This document shows, piece after piece, positions 50,388 through 60,371 of a DNA stretch of 64,000 bases. The DNA is from an alpha proteobacterium BAL199 (lineage in GTDB: Bacteria > Pseudomonadota > Alphaproteobacteria > Thalassobaculales > Thalassobaculaceae): NCBI GenBank assembly GCA_000171835.1, contig ABHC01000017.1, forward strand, positions 79,278 through 143,277, read 5' to 3'. The translations under genes were made by a program, and so were the position numbers. Each line of letters opens with the position of its first letter. Position 1 is the first letter of the stretch. The notes under the pieces are model-generated. The model did not search any database. It saw only the letters and a list, made by a program, of their open reading frames with translations, and was not told where the DNA came from.

Positions 50388-51398
50388 TTACAGGGTCCGC
50401 GCGATTGTCGCGGCGGTGTCGAGCATCCGGTTCGAGAAACCCCACTCGTTATCGTACCAGGACAGCACGCGCACCAGTTGGCCTTCGACCACCTGGGTCT
50501 GATTCAGGTCCAGGGTCGAGCTGTGGCTGTCGTGGTTGAAGTCGCTGGAGACCAGCGGCGCCGAGTTGGTGCCGAGGATGCCCTTCAGCGCGTTGCTGTT
50601 GGCGGCGGCGACGATCGCGGCATTGACTTCCTCGACGCTGGTCGAGCGCTTCGGCACGAACTTGAAGTCGACGACGCTCACATTCGGGGTCGGGACCCGG
50701 ATGGAGGTGCCGTCCAGCTTGCCAGCCAGTTCCGGCAACACCAGGCCGACGGCCTTGGCCGCACCGGTCGAGGTCGGGATCATCGAGATGGCCGCGGCCC
50801 GTCCGCGGAGCAGATCCTTGTGCATCGTGTCCAGCGTCGGCTGGTCGCCGGTGTAGGAATGGATGGTGGTCATGTAACCGCGCTCGATGCCGATGGCGTT
50901 GTTCAGCACGAAGGCGACCGGGGCGAGGCAGTTGGTGGTGCAGGACGCGTTCGAGATGACCGTGTGGCCCTTTTCGATCTTGTCGTGGTTCACGCCGTAC
51001 ACCACGGTCAGGTCGGCGCCGGTGGCCGGGGCCGAGATCAGTACCCGTTTGGCGCCTGCCTGGAGGTGCAGGGCGGCCTTCTCACGGGCGGTGAACAGGC
51101 CGGTGCACTCCAAGGCGATGTCGACGCCGAGTTCGGCGTGCGGCAGCTTCGACGGGTCGCGCTCGGCGGTGACCTTGATCTTGCCGCGGCCGATGTCCAT
51201 CCAGTCGTCGCCGGTGGTCACCTCGCCGGCAAAGCGGCCGTGCACGCTGTCGTAGCGCAGCAGGTGCGCGTTGGTTTCGACCGGGCCCAGGTCGTTGATC
51301 GACACCACCTGCAGGTCGTCGCGCTTGCTCTCATGCAGCGCACGCAACACCAGCCGTCCGATCCGTCCGAAACCGTTAATCGCGATCTTCGTCGCCAT
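50388..51398 (-). CDS. gap: Glyceraldehyde-3-phosphate dehydrogenase, type I
   Basis: 336 residues from ATG 51398, which has GAGGAGAAG 9 bases upstream. INGFGRIGRLVLRA is the NAD-binding start. The active site is SNASCTTNCLAP (C153) with its His in the Ser/His pair HSYTGDQ. RGRAAAISMIPTSTGAAKAVG binds phosphate and SVVDFKFV closes the domain. It oxidises GAP to 1,3-bisphosphoglycerate (or the reverse). Middle gene of the tkt-gap-fba series; the next gene is fba, not pgk. Confidence 0.96.
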   Translation of the reverse strand: MATKIAINGFGRIGRLVLRALHESKRDDLQVVSINDLGPVETNAHLLRYDSVHGRFAGEVTTGDDWMDIGRGKIKVTAERDPSKLPHAELGVDIALECTGLFTAREKAALHLQAGAKRVLISAPATGADLTVVYGVNHDKIEKGHTVISNASCTTNCLAPVAFVLNNAIGIERGYMTTIHSYTGDQPTLDTMHKDLLRGRAAAISMIPTSTGAAKAVGLVLPELAGKLDGTSIRVPTPNVSVVDFKFVPKRSTSVEEVNAAIVAAANSNALKGILGTNSAPLVSSDFNHDSHSSTLDLNQTQVVEGQLVRVLSWYDNEWGFSNRMLDTAATIARTL

Positions 51399-51468
51399 GG
51401 CCATCTTCTCCTCGAAACCAAAAAGCAACCACCGACGGCGGGACCGGTTGCGCCCGCCGGCCGTCTGG

Positions 51469-53496
51469 TCAGTTCTTCCGCGCGGCTAGCCGGCGGCGGG
51501 CTTCGTCGGCCACGGCCTCCGGCGTAATCCCGAAGTGCTTGTACAGTTCCTCGTAAGGGCCCGAGGCGCCGAAGCTGGACATGCCGACAAAGCCGCCATC
51601 CGGGCCGATATCGGCTTCCCAAGGCATGCGCACCCCGGCTTCGACCGCAATGCGAACCGTTCTATTCCCCAGGACCTGGTCGCGATACTCGGCGTCCTGG
51701 GCCGCGAACAGTTCCTTGCACGGCATCGACACGACGGCCGCGCCGATGCCGTCGGCCGCCAGTAGATCCCGTGCCTTGCGGGCAATGTCGACCTCGGAGC
51801 CGGTGGCGATCAGCGTCACCTGGCGGGCGCCGTTGGCGTCCTGCAGGACATAACCGCCGCGCCGCACCCGGTTCTCGCCGGAATGGGTGGTGCGCACCGG
51901 AGGGAGTCCCTGACGGGTCAGCGTCAGAACCGACGGGCCGTCGGCTCGTTCCAGCGCGACCTGCCAGCACTCGGCCGTCTCGACCGCGTCGGCCGGCCGG
52001 TGCACATGCAGGTTCGGGATGCAGCGCAGGGCCGCCAGATGCTCGACCGGCTGGTGGGTCGGGCCGTCCTCGCCTAGCCCAATGGAGTCGTGGGTCATCA
52101 CATACACCACCCGGATACCCATGAGGGCAGCCAGGCGGATCGATGGCCGGCAATAGTCGGTGAACACCAGGAAGGTGCCGCCGTACGGGATCACCCCGCC
52201 GTGCAGTGCCATGCCGTTCATGGCGGCGGCCATGGCGTGCTCGCGTACGCCGTAGTGGACGTAGCTGCCGCCGGCGTTGTCGCGGGTCAGGATCGCCTGC
52301 GACTTGACCTTGGTGTTGTTCGATCCGGACAGGTCGGCCGATCCGCCCAGCAGTTCCGGCAGAGTTGGCGCGAAAGCTTCGATCGCGCGCTGCGAGGCAA
52401 CCCGGCTGGCCAGCTTCGGCGGATCCGAGGCGAGCGTCGCCTTCAGCGACTGCACCGCGTCGGCGAACGCGGCCGGCAGCTTGCCGGCCATGGTCCGTTC
52501 GAATTCGGCTCGAACCGATGGGTCAGTTGCGTCAAGGCGGCCCTGCCACGCTTCACTGTCAACGGCACCGCGGTCGCCCAGCGCCAACCCGGCCGTCTGC
52601 ACGTCGGCCGGAATCTCAAACGGCGCATGCGGCCAGCCGATGGCCTCGCGAGTGGCGGCGATCTCGGCGGCTCCGAGCGGCGCGCCATGACTGCCGGCGG
52701 TACCGCCCTTGGTCGGCGCACCGTGACCGATGACGGTCCGGCAGGCGATCAGGGACGGGCGCGGATCGGCGGCTGCCTCGGCGAGTGCCGCCGATACCGA
52801 TTTCGGATCATGGCCGTCTGCCGACACGACATGCCAGCCGTAGGACACGAAGCGGGCCGGCACGTCGTCCGAGAGCGTCAGATCGGTCGGCCCGTCGATC
52901 GAGATCTTGTTGTCGTCCCACAGCACGTTCAGGCGGCCAAGGCCGAGATGCCCAGCGAGCGAGGCGGCTTCGTGGCTGATGCCTTCCATGAGGCAGCCAT
53001 CGCCCGCGATCACCCAGGTGCGGTGGTTGACCAGATCGTCGCCGAAGCGTGCGTTCAGGTGCCGCTCGGCGATCGCCATGCCGACACCGTTGCCGAAACC
53101 CTGTCCGAGCGGGCCGGTCGTGGTCTCGATGCCCGGCGACGCACCGTACTCCGGATGCCCGGCGGTCCTGGAACCGATCTGCCGGAACCGCTTCAGCTCG
53201 TCGATGGTCATCCCCGGATAACCGGTCAGATGCAGCAAGGCGTACAGCAGCATCGAGCCGTGGCCGGCGGACAACACGAAACGGTCGCGGTCCGGCCAGT
53301 CGGGGCGGCGGGGATCGAAACGAAGCTGCTCGGCGAACAGCACCACGGCCGCATCGGCCATGCCCATGGGCATGCCCGGATGGCCGGAGCTGGCAGCCTC
53401 CACGGCGTCCATGGCAAGCGCGCGGATCGCGTTCGCAAGAGACTTGTGGGTGCCGGAGGCGAGAGCGGCTCCGCGGGCCGAGGGGGTAGTTGTCAT
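51469..53496 (-). CDS. tkt: Transketolase
   Basis: 675 residues. Thiamine diphosphate motifs: [20 protein letters not shown] (catalytic His), [60 protein letters not shown] (the GDG-N metal motif), and the Pyr domain [23 protein letters not shown] with the catalytic Glu. The C-terminal domain follows ([18 protein letters not shown]). It transfers two-carbon units in the pentose phosphate (and Calvin) pathways. ATG 53496 is chosen; a longer frame to 53583 is unlikely. First gene of the operon, divergent from DUF4164. Confidence 0.95.
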   Translation of the reverse strand: MTTTPSARGAALASGTHKSLANAIRALAMDAVEAASSGHPGMPMGMADAAVVLFAEQLRFDPRRPDWPDRDRFVLSAGHGSMLLYALLHLTGYPGMTIDELKRFRQIGSRTAGHPEYGASPGIETTTGPLGQGFGNGVGMAIAERHLNARFGDDLVNHRTWVIAGDGCLMEGISHEAASLAGHLGLGRLNVLWDDNKISIDGPTDLTLSDDVPARFVSYGWHVVSADGHDPKSVSAALAEAAADPRPSLIACRTVIGHGAPTKGGTAGSHGAPLGAAEIAATREAIGWPHAPFEIPADVQTAGLALGDRGAVDSEAWQGRLDATDPSVRAEFERTMAGKLPAAFADAVQSLKATLASDPPKLASRVASQRAIEAFAPTLPELLGGSADLSGSNNTKVKSQAILTRDNAGGSYVHYGVREHAMAAAMNGMALHGGVIPYGGTFLVFTDYCRPSIRLAALMGIRVVYVMTHDSIGLGEDGPTHQPVEHLAALRCIPNLHVHRPADAVETAECWQVALERADGPSVLTLTRQGLPPVRTTHSGENRVRRGGYVLQDANGARQVTLIATGSEVDIARKARDLLAADGIGAAVVSMPCKELFAAQDAEYRDQVLGNRTVRIAVEAGVRMPWEADIGPDGGFVGMSSFGASGPYEELYKHFGITPEAVADEARRRLAARKN

Positions 53497-53609
53497 GGCG
53501 CTTGTCGCGGGGTCGGAGGGCGGGCCGGACTCGGCCGGCGCCTTGATGGCGCGGAACATGCCGACGCGAGCGGTGCACGTCAAGGCAGGCGTGGCGTCTG
53601 CACGTTGCG

Positions 53610-53639
53610 TTGACGGGCGGACCCTGCCGCCGGTATCAT
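53610..53639 (+). promoter_or_regulatory. Candidate sigma-70 promoter for DUF4164-zapA
   Basis: TTGACG (53610-53615) and TATCAT (53634-53639) with an 18-bp spacer, 84 bp upstream of the DUF4164 start. It lies in the 226-bp divergent region between tkt and DUF4164; nothing else was recognised there. Confidence 0.5.
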
Positions 53640-53722
53640 GCGGCGCTTCAAGGTCGCGGGCTTATGCCTTGAAATGCGGGGCCTCGGTCCGGTGCGATCT
53701 CGAATAAAAAGGGGCGATCCAT

Positions 53723-53947
53723 ATGTCGCGACTGGCGACGGCGCGGGACAGGCTGGATAAAGCGGTAGTCCGTCTGGAGCGGGCACTCGACGGACTCGGG
53801 GCCAACGGCTCCGCTGGTGATGCGGCGCTGAAGGCTGAACTGTTGGCGGTCAAGCGCGATTACGCGGCGCTGTCGAAGACCGCGGCGGAGGTCGACGGTC
53901 GCCTGCAGAGCACCATCGGACGTCTCGAAATCGTGCTGGAGAACTGA
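53723..53947 (+). CDS. DUF4164 coiled-coil protein
   Basis: 74-residue helical protein with heptad pattern: SRLATARDRLDKAVVRLERALDGL, then ALKAELLAVKRDYAALSKTAAEVDGRLQSTIGRLEIVLEN. This is DUF4164, a family that typically precedes zapA in alphaproteobacteria. Role unknown; the context suggests a link with the division ring. It ends 4 bp before zapA, so they are co-transcribed. Confidence 0.8.
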   Translation: MSRLATARDRLDKAVVRLERALDGLGANGSAGDAALKAELLAVKRDYAALSKTAAEVDGRLQSTIGRLEIVLEN

Positions 53948-53951
53948 GGCG

Positions 53952-54281
53952 ATGGCCCAGGTCGACATCCAGATCAACGGCAAGGCTTACCGGATCGCCT
54001 GCGAGGACGGGCAGGAACCGCGCCTGCGCGAACTGGCGCATATGGTCGACGCCCACGTGAAGGATCTCGTCTCCCAGGTCGGACAGGTCGGCGATACCCG
54101 GCTGATGGTGATGGCGAGCCTGCTGGTTGCCGACGAGTTGGTCGACCTGCGCGATGCAGCCAACGAGGTCGACGAGGGCGAGGAGGAATTCAGCCCGAGC
54201 GAACTCGACGACCTAGCGCTGACCATGGACGGGTTGGCCGAACGCATCGAGCGTATTGCCGTTCGGCTCGAGGCTCCCTAG
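53952..54281 (+). CDS. zapA: Cell division protein ZapA
   Basis: 109 residues. AQVDIQINGKAYRIACEDGQEPRLRELAHMVDAHVKDL is the ZapA head, LMVMASLLVADELVDLRDA the connecting helix, and the C-terminus is a coiled coil. It bundles FtsZ filaments at the division site. It sits between DUF4164 and the 6S RNA gene, the classic zapA-ssrS-fau order. Confidence 0.93.
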   Translation: MAQVDIQINGKAYRIACEDGQEPRLRELAHMVDAHVKDLVSQVGQVGDTRLMVMASLLVADELVDLRDAANEVDEGEEEFSPSELDDLALTMDGLAERIERIAVRLEAP

Positions 54282-54324
54282 ATTGGGATCCGACGGGGCT
54301 GCGCGGTTCGTTAAGGTCGCATTT

Positions 54325-54430
54325 ACCCCTGGGGCGATACCATCCTTCTAGGGAGCTGCCTCTGTCGGGACCGTGGTCCCGACATTGCGGTGCCCACCTG
54401 TCTTGGCAGGCCACAGAAGGGTAATCATTG
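54325..54430 (+). ncRNA. ssrS: 6S RNA
   Basis: Located between zapA and fau, the conserved site of ssrS in proteobacteria. The sequence folds as a long interrupted hairpin: CCTTCT (54344-54349) with AGAAGG (54415-54420), CTGCC (54356-54360) with GGCAG (54405-54409), a central open region, and a GTCGGGAC/GTCCCGAC stem (54364-54371/54376-54383). This fits an RNA that mimics an open promoter and binds sigma-70 RNA polymerase. Ends are estimated; no search was run. Confidence 0.72.
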
Positions 54431-54487
54431 GCCGACGGCCGAGGCGGCTCCGTCACTTCTACGCCGCGCACCGACTTCCCGGAGATC

Positions 54488-55102
54488 ATGACCTATAGCG
54501 ACGAGGCTGACGCCTATATCGACCTGGACGAGTTGCGGGCCGCCAAGACCGCTCTGCGCAAGCCGTTGCTGAAACGGCGGGCTGAGATCGCGGCGTCGGT
54601 GCCCGATGCCGGATCCCGGGTGGCGTCGCTGATCGCCGCGTCGTTTGCCCCAAGCTCGGGAACGGTGGTGGCCGGGTACTGGCCGATGCGCGACGAGTTG
54701 GACCCACGCTCGACCCTGGAAGCCCTGTCGGCCCGCGGTTGCCGGATTGCGCTGCCGGTGGTTGCCGCTCGAGGTCAGCCCTTGGTGTTCCGCGCTTGGG
54801 AGACCGACGAGCCGCTCGACGACGGTCCGTTCGGCACGGCCCATCCGTCCGAGGACATGGATGTGCTGGAGCCGCAACTGCTGCTGGTCCCGATGCTTGC
54901 TTTTGACCGCACCGGCCGTCGCCTGGGGTATGGCGGCGGTTTCTACGATCGCACATTGTCGGCCCTGCGCGGCCGGTTCGCGGTTCAGGCGATCGGCGTT
55001 GCCTACGCGGACCAGGAAATTGACGCGGTCCCTGCCGGGCCGGAGGATGCCCGCCTGGACGGCGTGGTGACCGAGCGCGCCTACCTCGATTTCTCGGAGT
55101 AA
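54488..55102 (+). CDS. fau: 5-formyltetrahydrofolate cyclo-ligase
   Basis: 204 residues: LRAAKTALRKPLLKRR opening, VVAGYWPMRDELDPRSTLEAL, FRAWETDEPLDDGPFGTAHP, and the nucleotide/substrate motif LLVPMLAFDRTGRRLGYGGGFYDRTLSAL. The C-terminus has AIGVAYADQEIDAVPAGPEDARLDGVVTE. It converts 5-formyl-THF to methenyl-THF with ATP. ATG 54488 follows GGAG closely; the in-frame stretch from 54428 overlaps the 6S RNA end. Encoded downstream of 6S RNA, as expected. Confidence 0.92.
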   Translation: MTYSDEADAYIDLDELRAAKTALRKPLLKRRAEIAASVPDAGSRVASLIAASFAPSSGTVVAGYWPMRDELDPRSTLEALSARGCRIALPVVAARGQPLVFRAWETDEPLDDGPFGTAHPSEDMDVLEPQLLLVPMLAFDRTGRRLGYGGGFYDRTLSALRGRFAVQAIGVAYADQEIDAVPAGPEDARLDGVVTERAYLDFSE

Positions 55103-55107
55103 GAATA

Positions 55108-55920
55108 TTGCGTCTGCTGTTTCTGGGCGATGTGGTTGGCCGGTCTGGCCGCACAGTGGTGACCGAGCGGCTGCCGGGCCTGATCCGAGACCTCGCGACG
55201 GACTTCGTGATCTGCAACGGCGAGAACGCGGCCGGCGGATTCGGGATCACCGCCAAGATCTGCGCCGAGTTGTATGAATCCGGGGTCGACGTGATCACCA
55301 CTGGCAATCACGTGTGGGACCAGCGCGAGATCCTCGACTACATCGCCGACGATCCGGCACTGATCCGGCCGATCAACTACCCGGACGGCGCGCCGGGCCG
55401 CGGGGCGGGCGTGTTCGAGAGCCGGCGCGGCCACCGGGTGCTGGTGATCAACGCCATGTGCCGGCTGTTCATGGACCCGCTGGACGATCCGTTCGCCGCG
55501 GTCGAGAAGGCGATCGACGGTTGGGCCCTGGGCCAAGACGCCGATGCTATCGTGATCGACCTGCACGGCGAGGCGTCGAGCGAGAAGATGGCGTTCGGCC
55601 ACGCCTTCGACGGAAGGGTGTCGCTGGTTGTCGGCACCCACACCCACGTGCCGACGGCCGACACCATGGTGCTGGCCAACGGCACCGCCTACCAGACCGA
55701 CGCCGGCATGTGCGGTGATTACGACAGCGTCATCGGCATGAAGAAGGACGCGCCGATCGACCGCTTCACCCGCAAGCTGCCGACGCCGCGGCTGGAAGCC
55801 GCCGACGGCGAGGCGACCCTGTGCGGCCTGTTCGTGGTGACCAACGACGCCACCGGCCTGGCCGAGCGGGTCGAGCCGGTCCGCCTCGGCGGCGTGCTCA
55901 GCCAAGCGATGCCGACCTAA
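55108..55920 (+). CDS. TIGR00282-family metallophosphoesterase (YmdB-like)
   Basis: 270 residues from a TTG start, 5 bp after fau. The metal centre is seen in LFLGDVVGRSGR (D8), CNGENAAGGFG, TTGNHVWDQ, DLHGEASSEKMAFG and VVGTHTHVPTADTMVL. TAYQTDAGMCGDYDSVIGM is a family block. YmdB-type enzymes hydrolyse cyclic nucleotides such as cAMP in vitro and affect RNA levels and development in Bacillus; the role here is unknown. Coupled to fau. Confidence 0.92.
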   Translation: MRLLFLGDVVGRSGRTVVTERLPGLIRDLATDFVICNGENAAGGFGITAKICAELYESGVDVITTGNHVWDQREILDYIADDPALIRPINYPDGAPGRGAGVFESRRGHRVLVINAMCRLFMDPLDDPFAAVEKAIDGWALGQDADAIVIDLHGEASSEKMAFGHAFDGRVSLVVGTHTHVPTADTMVLANGTAYQTDAGMCGDYDSVIGMKKDAPIDRFTRKLPTPRLEAADGEATLCGLFVVTNDATGLAERVEPVRLGGVLSQAMPT

Positions 55921-55928
55921 GCTCGATT

Positions 55929-56945
55929 CTATTGTCCGGCCAGCAGACGCATGGCGCGCTGCTTGGTGCGCTCCCATGCGTCGGGGTTGCGGATGTTTTC
56001 CGGGTACTTCCCGCGGAACACCGTCAGCATCTGATGGGCCACCGACATTGCGCTGGCTTCCGCGAAACCGGCGGTCAATCCGCCGACATGCGGCGACAGG
56101 ATGATGTTCTCCAACGCACACAGCGGATTGTCCGGCCCGACCGGTTCGACCTCGAAGACGTCCAAGGCGGCCGCCCGGATCGTCCCGGCGGTCAGGGCGC
56201 GGTGCAAGGCGGCCTGCTCGACGATCTTGCCGCGCGCGGTGTTGATCAGGCAGGCGTGCGGTTGCATGGCGCCGAACGCGGCGTCGTTGAACATGTGGTG
56301 GGTTTCGTCGTTCAACTCGGCGTGCACGCTGACGTAGTCGGCCTGGGACAAGACCTCCTCGAGCGTCGGCAACAGGGTCACTCCCACGGCCGCCGCGGTC
56401 TCCGGCGCCACATAGGGGTCGTAGGCGATGACCCGCATGCTGAACGCGCCGGCGCATTTGCGCGCCATCTCGGTACCGATCTGGCCGAACCCGACGAGCC
56501 CGAGGGTCGCCCCTTCCAGATCATGGATCGTGTTGGCGGCGCCCAGCCGGTCCTGCCAGCCGCGGCCGCTGCGGGTCATCGCGTCATGCTCCGAGCCGTG
56601 GCGTGACAGGCTCATCATCATGAACAGCGCGTGCTCGGACACCGGCACCTTGCCGAAGCCAGGATTGTTCACCACCGTGACGCCGCGCCGGGTTGCCGCC
56701 TCGATGTCGATCGCATCGGTGCCACGCCCGGACGAACAGATCACCAGCAGGTCCTCGGCCGCGTCGATGACGTCGGCGTCGATCCGATTCGGGTAGCGTC
56801 CGCAGATGCCATGTGCGCCTTTGGCCGCCTCCAGGACCGCCTCGTGGGTCGGCTTCTCCAGCAAGGTGACATCCACCTGCTCACGCAGGATTCGCTCTCC
56901 GCCGACGTGATAGAGCGGGTCGATCAGCAGCACCTGATGTCGCAT
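55929..56945 (-). CDS. D-2-hydroxyacid dehydrogenase (phosphoglycerate dehydrogenase-like)
   Basis: 338 residues of the D-2-hydroxyacid dehydrogenase fold: substrate part to ~100, then NAD domain with GLVGFGQIGTEMARKCAGAF (GxGxxG). Catalytic Arg lies in NTARGKIVEQ, Glu in ALDVFEVEP and His in ILSPHVGGLTAG. It lacks the C-terminal ACT domain of SerA, so it is more likely a glyoxylate/hydroxypyruvate-type or other 2-ketoacid reductase than the serine enzyme. Single gene, convergent with ymdB at 8 bp. Confidence 0.88.
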   Translation of the reverse strand: MRHQVLLIDPLYHVGGERILREQVDVTLLEKPTHEAVLEAAKGAHGICGRYPNRIDADVIDAAEDLLVICSSGRGTDAIDIEAATRRGVTVVNNPGFGKVPVSEHALFMMMSLSRHGSEHDAMTRSGRGWQDRLGAANTIHDLEGATLGLVGFGQIGTEMARKCAGAFSMRVIAYDPYVAPETAAAVGVTLLPTLEEVLSQADYVSVHAELNDETHHMFNDAAFGAMQPHACLINTARGKIVEQAALHRALTAGTIRAAALDVFEVEPVGPDNPLCALENIILSPHVGGLTAGFAEASAMSVAHQMLTVFRGKYPENIRNPDAWERTKQRAMRLLAGQ

Positions 56946-57269
56946 CGAAACGGTCTTCCCTTATTGGTGTCGCGGGCCACGGCGTTTTGGCGGCGTTCGC
57001 AGGTCGAGGCGGGGGACACGGGCGGATGGCCACCGTATCGCGGGGATGATGGCATGCCGGCGCCGGCCTCCGCCATGCCGTCGCGCTCCGACCTGGCCGA
57101 AACGCCAATACCGCGCGACGGAGCCGAGTCTGCGTGGTAGAAGCGCGTCGGCGCCGATTCGGCGTTCGGTCGCGGCGCGCATCGCCTTGCGCGATGATGC
57201 GCCAGACCCCTACATATGGTATCAATGCAGCGCCCGCGGCACGATGCGTCGCGGCCGGGAGTGTATGAG
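56946..57269. other. Divergent intergenic region with candidate yebC promoter
   Basis: 324 bp between the dehydrogenase and yebC, without a convincing gene. TTGCGC (57187-57192) and TACATA (57211-57216), spaced by 18 bp, may be the yebC promoter. The rest holds nothing I recognise. Confidence 0.45.
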
Positions 57270-58016
57270 ATGGCTGGTCATTCCCAGTTCAAGAACATCA
57301 TGTATCGCAAAGGCGCGCAGGATAAGAAGCGCGCCAAGATCTTCACGCGCCTGACCCGCGAGCTGCAGATCGCCGCCAAGGCCAGCGATGATCCTGCGGC
57401 CAATCCGGCGCTGCGCTCGGCCATCATCGCCGCGCGCAAGGAGAACATGCCGAAGGACAACATCGAGCGCGCCATCAAGAAGGGCTCGGGCGGCGGCGAC
57501 GACAGCAACTACGAGGACGTGCGCTACGAGGGCTACGGCCCCGGCGGCGTGGCGCTGATCGTCGATACCCTGACCGACAACCGCAACCGCACGGCCTCGG
57601 AAGTGCGCTCGGCGTTTTCCAAGTACGGCGGCAACCTCGGAGAGACCAACTCGGTCTCGTTCATGTTCAACCGGGTCGGCCAGATCATCTATCCGGCCGA
57701 AGCCGGCACGCCCGATGCAATCTTGGAGGCGGCGATCGAGGCCGGTGCCGAGAACGCGGAGTCGAGCGAGGCCGAGCACGAGATCACCTGCGCGGTCGAG
57801 GACTTCATCGCCGTGCGCGATGCGCTGGAGGAGAGTCTCGGCAGCGCGCAGTCGGCGCAGTTCACCTGGAAGCCGCTGAACACGATCGCGGTCGACGAGG
57901 ATCAGGCGGGCACCCTGCTCAAGCTGTTCAACACGCTCGAAGACAACGATGACGTCCAGCAGGTCTCGGCCAATTTCGAGATCGCTGACGACATCATGGC
58001 GAAACTGACGGCCTGA
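57270..58016 (+). CDS. yebC: YebC/PmpR-family DNA-binding protein
   Basis: 248 residues, the standard length: [111 protein letters not shown]. These are near-invariant in the family. YebC proteins bind DNA as regulators (PmpR) and have been linked to ribosome stalling relief. It starts the yebC-ruvC block; in-frame start at 57216 rejected as not family-like. Confidence 0.95.
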   Translation: MAGHSQFKNIMYRKGAQDKKRAKIFTRLTRELQIAAKASDDPAANPALRSAIIAARKENMPKDNIERAIKKGSGGGDDSNYEDVRYEGYGPGGVALIVDTLTDNRNRTASEVRSAFSKYGGNLGETNSVSFMFNRVGQIIYPAEAGTPDAILEAAIEAGAENAESSEAEHEITCAVEDFIAVRDALEESLGSAQSAQFTWKPLNTIAVDEDQAGTLLKLFNTLEDNDDVQQVSANFEIADDIMAKLTA

Positions 58017-58023
58017 ACGGTCC

Positions 58024-58046
58024 GGACGCTCCCCGGCGGAGCGTCC
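58024..58046 (+). terminator. Hairpin between yebC and ruvC
   Basis: GGACGCTCC (58024-58032) and GGAGCGTCC (58038-58046), a perfect 9-bp stem with a 5-base loop, 7 bp after the yebC stop. No T run, so it may act as an RNA-stabilising or partial terminator that lets ruvCAB be transcribed with yebC. Confidence 0.5.
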
Positions 58047-58078
58047 GGCGTCATCGGCGCTGACCAAGGAGGGCCTGG

Positions 58079-58675
58079 ATGCGGCTGATCGGGCTCGACC
58101 CCGGCCTGCGCAACACCGGATGGGGCGTGATCGAGATGGACGGTCACGCGCTGCGGCACATCGCCGACGGTACCGTGCACTCCGACGGTGACGCGCCGAT
58201 CGCCACCCGGCTGGTCCAACTCTATGACGGAGTGCTCGAGCTGATCGAGCGCTGGAACCCATCGGAGGCGGCGGTTGAGGAGACCTTCGTCAACCGCAAT
58301 CCGGAGTCGACCCTGAAGCTCGGCCTCGCTCGCGGCGTGGTGCTGCTGGCACCCGCCAAGGCTGGGCTCCTGGTTTCTGAGTACGCGCCCAAGCGGGTCA
58401 AGAAGTCGGTGGTCGGCACCGGCAGTGCCAGCAAGGAACAGGTCCAGGCGATGATTGCGACCCTGCTGCCGGGAGCCCGTATCGCCGGGGCCGATGCCGC
58501 CGACGCGTTGGCCGTCGCGGTCTGCCACGCCCACTTTATCCAGGCACGTGGCGCCTATGGCATCGAGGCTGGTCTGGCGACCCGGAAATCCGCGGCAGGT
58601 TCCAACATCCAGCCCGGCCTGCAGCGCGCCATTGCGGCAGCCTTGGCCCGGGAAGCCGGAGGGGCCGGATCGTGA
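58079..58675 (+). CDS. ruvC: Crossover junction endodeoxyribonuclease RuvC
   Basis: 198-residue Holliday-junction resolvase of the RNase H fold. The acidic active site is present: D7 in GLDPGLRNTGWG, E67/E68 in AAVEETFVNRNP, D139 and D142 in GADAADALAVAVCH. It cuts junctions recognised with RuvAB. AAGGAGGGC stands before the ATG. Its stop overlaps the ruvA GTG (GTGA). Confidence 0.95.
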   Translation: MRLIGLDPGLRNTGWGVIEMDGHALRHIADGTVHSDGDAPIATRLVQLYDGVLELIERWNPSEAAVEETFVNRNPESTLKLGLARGVVLLAPAKAGLLVSEYAPKRVKKSVVGTGSASKEQVQAMIATLLPGARIAGADAADALAVAVCHAHFIQARGAYGIEAGLATRKSAAGSNIQPGLQRAIAAALAREAGGAGS

Positions 58676-59298
58676 TTGCGAAGCTCAAAGGTCTGCTGGA
58701 CTCGACCGGCGACGGCATGGCGGTGATCGACGTCGGGGGCGTCGGCTACTTGGTGTTTGCGTCGGCCCGCACGTTGACGGCGCTTGGCGAGCCCGGCTCC
58801 GCAGTGTCGGTGCTGGTCGACACCCATGTCCGCGAGGATCACATCCACCTGTACGGCTTTGCGTCGGCGGCCGAGCGCAGCTGTTTTCGGATGCTGCAGA
58901 CGGTGCAGGGGGTCGGTGCCAAGCACGCGCTGTCGATCCTGTCGGTGTTGTCGCCGGAGGACGTGTTCACCGCGATTGCCGCCCAGGACCGGGTGATGCT
59001 GACCCGCGCCGACGGTGTCGGACCGAAGCTTGGGCAGCGGATTGTCAACGAGCTGAAGGACAAGACGGTCAACGTCGCCCTCGGCCTTGGCGCCGATGCC
59101 ACCGGCCCGGCCCGCGCGGCGGCGGTTGCGGGCCAGCCGGGTGACGACACGGTGGCCGATGCGGTCTCCGCCCTGTCGAACCTGGGGTACGGCCGGGCGG
59201 AGGCGTATGGTGCTGTCTCCACCGCCCGGCAGGCGCTGGGTGAAGGGGTCGCCCTCGACAAGTTGATCACGCTGGCGCTGAAGGAGCTGGCGGCGTGA
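58672..59298 (+). CDS. ruvA: Holliday junction branch migration protein RuvA
   Basis: 208 residues from GTG 58672. OB domain: [29 protein letters not shown] and [29 protein letters not shown]. HhH motifs: [13 protein letters not shown] and [21 protein letters not shown]-terminal RuvB-binding domain follows ([23 protein letters not shown]). The tetramer holds the junction for RuvB. Overlaps both neighbours. Confidence 0.95.
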   Translation: MIAKLKGLLDSTGDGMAVIDVGGVGYLVFASARTLTALGEPGSAVSVLVDTHVREDHIHLYGFASAAERSCFRMLQTVQGVGAKHALSILSVLSPEDVFTAIAAQDRVMLTRADGVGPKLGQRIVNELKDKTVNVALGLGADATGPARAAAVAGQPGDDTVADAVSALSNLGYGRAEAYGAVSTARQALGEGVALDKLITLALKELAA

Positions 59299-60371
59299 TG
59301 GTCGACGATGATCCGGATGCGGCGGCTGACCGACTGATCGCCGGGGATCGCGCCCCGGAAGATCTCGGCGAGACCACGTTGCGTCCGCAGACGCTGGACG
59401 ACTTCGTGGGCCAGAAGCGGGTTCGCCAGAACCTTCGGATATTCGTCGACGCGGCGCGCGGTCGCGGCGAGGCGCTGGACCACGTATTGCTGTTCGGACC
59501 GCCCGGCCTCGGCAAGACCACGCTCGCCCAGATCGTCGCCCGAGAGCTTGGTGTCAATTTCCGCGCGACCTCCGGACCGGTGATCGCCAAGGCAGGCGAT
59601 CTGGCGGCCCTTCTGACCAATCTCGGACCGCGCGATGTTCTTTTCATCGATGAAATTCATCGCCTTAATCCTGCCGTAGAGGAAGTGCTGTATCCGGCCA
59701 TGGAGGACTATCAGCTCGACCTCATCATCGGCGAGGGGCCGTCGGCGCGGTCGATCCGTATCGATCTGCCGCCCTTTACCCTGGTCGCGGCGACTACCCG
59801 GTCCGGGCTGATCACGACACCACTTCGAGAGCGATTCGGAATTCCCTTGCGGCTTGAATTCTACGACACCGAGGAACTCACCAGCATCGTGCGACGCGGC
59901 GCCCGGCTGTTGGATTTCGACCTGACCGACGACGGCGCCGGGGAGATCGCCCGGCGCGCCCGCGGAACCCCCCGGGTGGCCGGACGTTTGCTGCGACGAG
60001 TGCGTGACTTCGCGTCGGTTGCCGGTTCCGGCCGTGTCGATGCCGAGCTTGCCGATGCGTCCCTGACGCGGCTGGACATCGACCAACGGGGCCTCGACGC
60101 CATGGATCGGCGTTATCTCGGGTGCATTGCTGAGAACTACGGCGGCGGGCCGGTTGGTGCGGAGACGCTGGGCGCGGCCTTGGGCGAACAACGCGACGTG
60201 ATTGAGGAAGTGATCGAGCCGTACCTGATGCAGCAGGGGTTGCTGCAGCGCACACCGCGTGGCCGCATCCTGTCGGCAGCCGGATGGCGGTATCTGGGCC
60301 TCACCCCGACCGCGGTCGCTGCCGCGCAGCTTGTGTTGTTGCCGGACGAGGCGGAGGACGACGATGCTTGA
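59298..60371 (+). CDS. ruvB: Holliday junction ATP-dependent DNA helicase RuvB
   Basis: 357 residues. [27 protein letters not shown] opening, Walker [16 protein letters not shown], Walker [11 protein letters not shown], sensor 1 [11 protein letters not shown], arginine finger region PLRERFGI, and the winged-helix C-terminus [18 protein letters not shown] (here [19 protein letters not shown]). It drives branch migration. ATG 59298 overlaps the ruvA stop as TGATG; GTG 59295 is the alternative. Confidence 0.95.
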   Translation: MVDDDPDAAADRLIAGDRAPEDLGETTLRPQTLDDFVGQKRVRQNLRIFVDAARGRGEALDHVLLFGPPGLGKTTLAQIVARELGVNFRATSGPVIAKAGDLAALLTNLGPRDVLFIDEIHRLNPAVEEVLYPAMEDYQLDLIIGEGPSARSIRIDLPPFTLVAATTRSGLITTPLRERFGIPLRLEFYDTEELTSIVRRGARLLDFDLTDDGAGEIARRARGTPRVAGRLLRRVRDFASVAGSGRVDAELADASLTRLDIDQRGLDAMDRRYLGCIAENYGGGPVGAETLGAALGEQRDVIEEVIEPYLMQQGLLQRTPRGRILSAAGWRYLGLTPTAVAAAQLVLLPDEAEDDDA

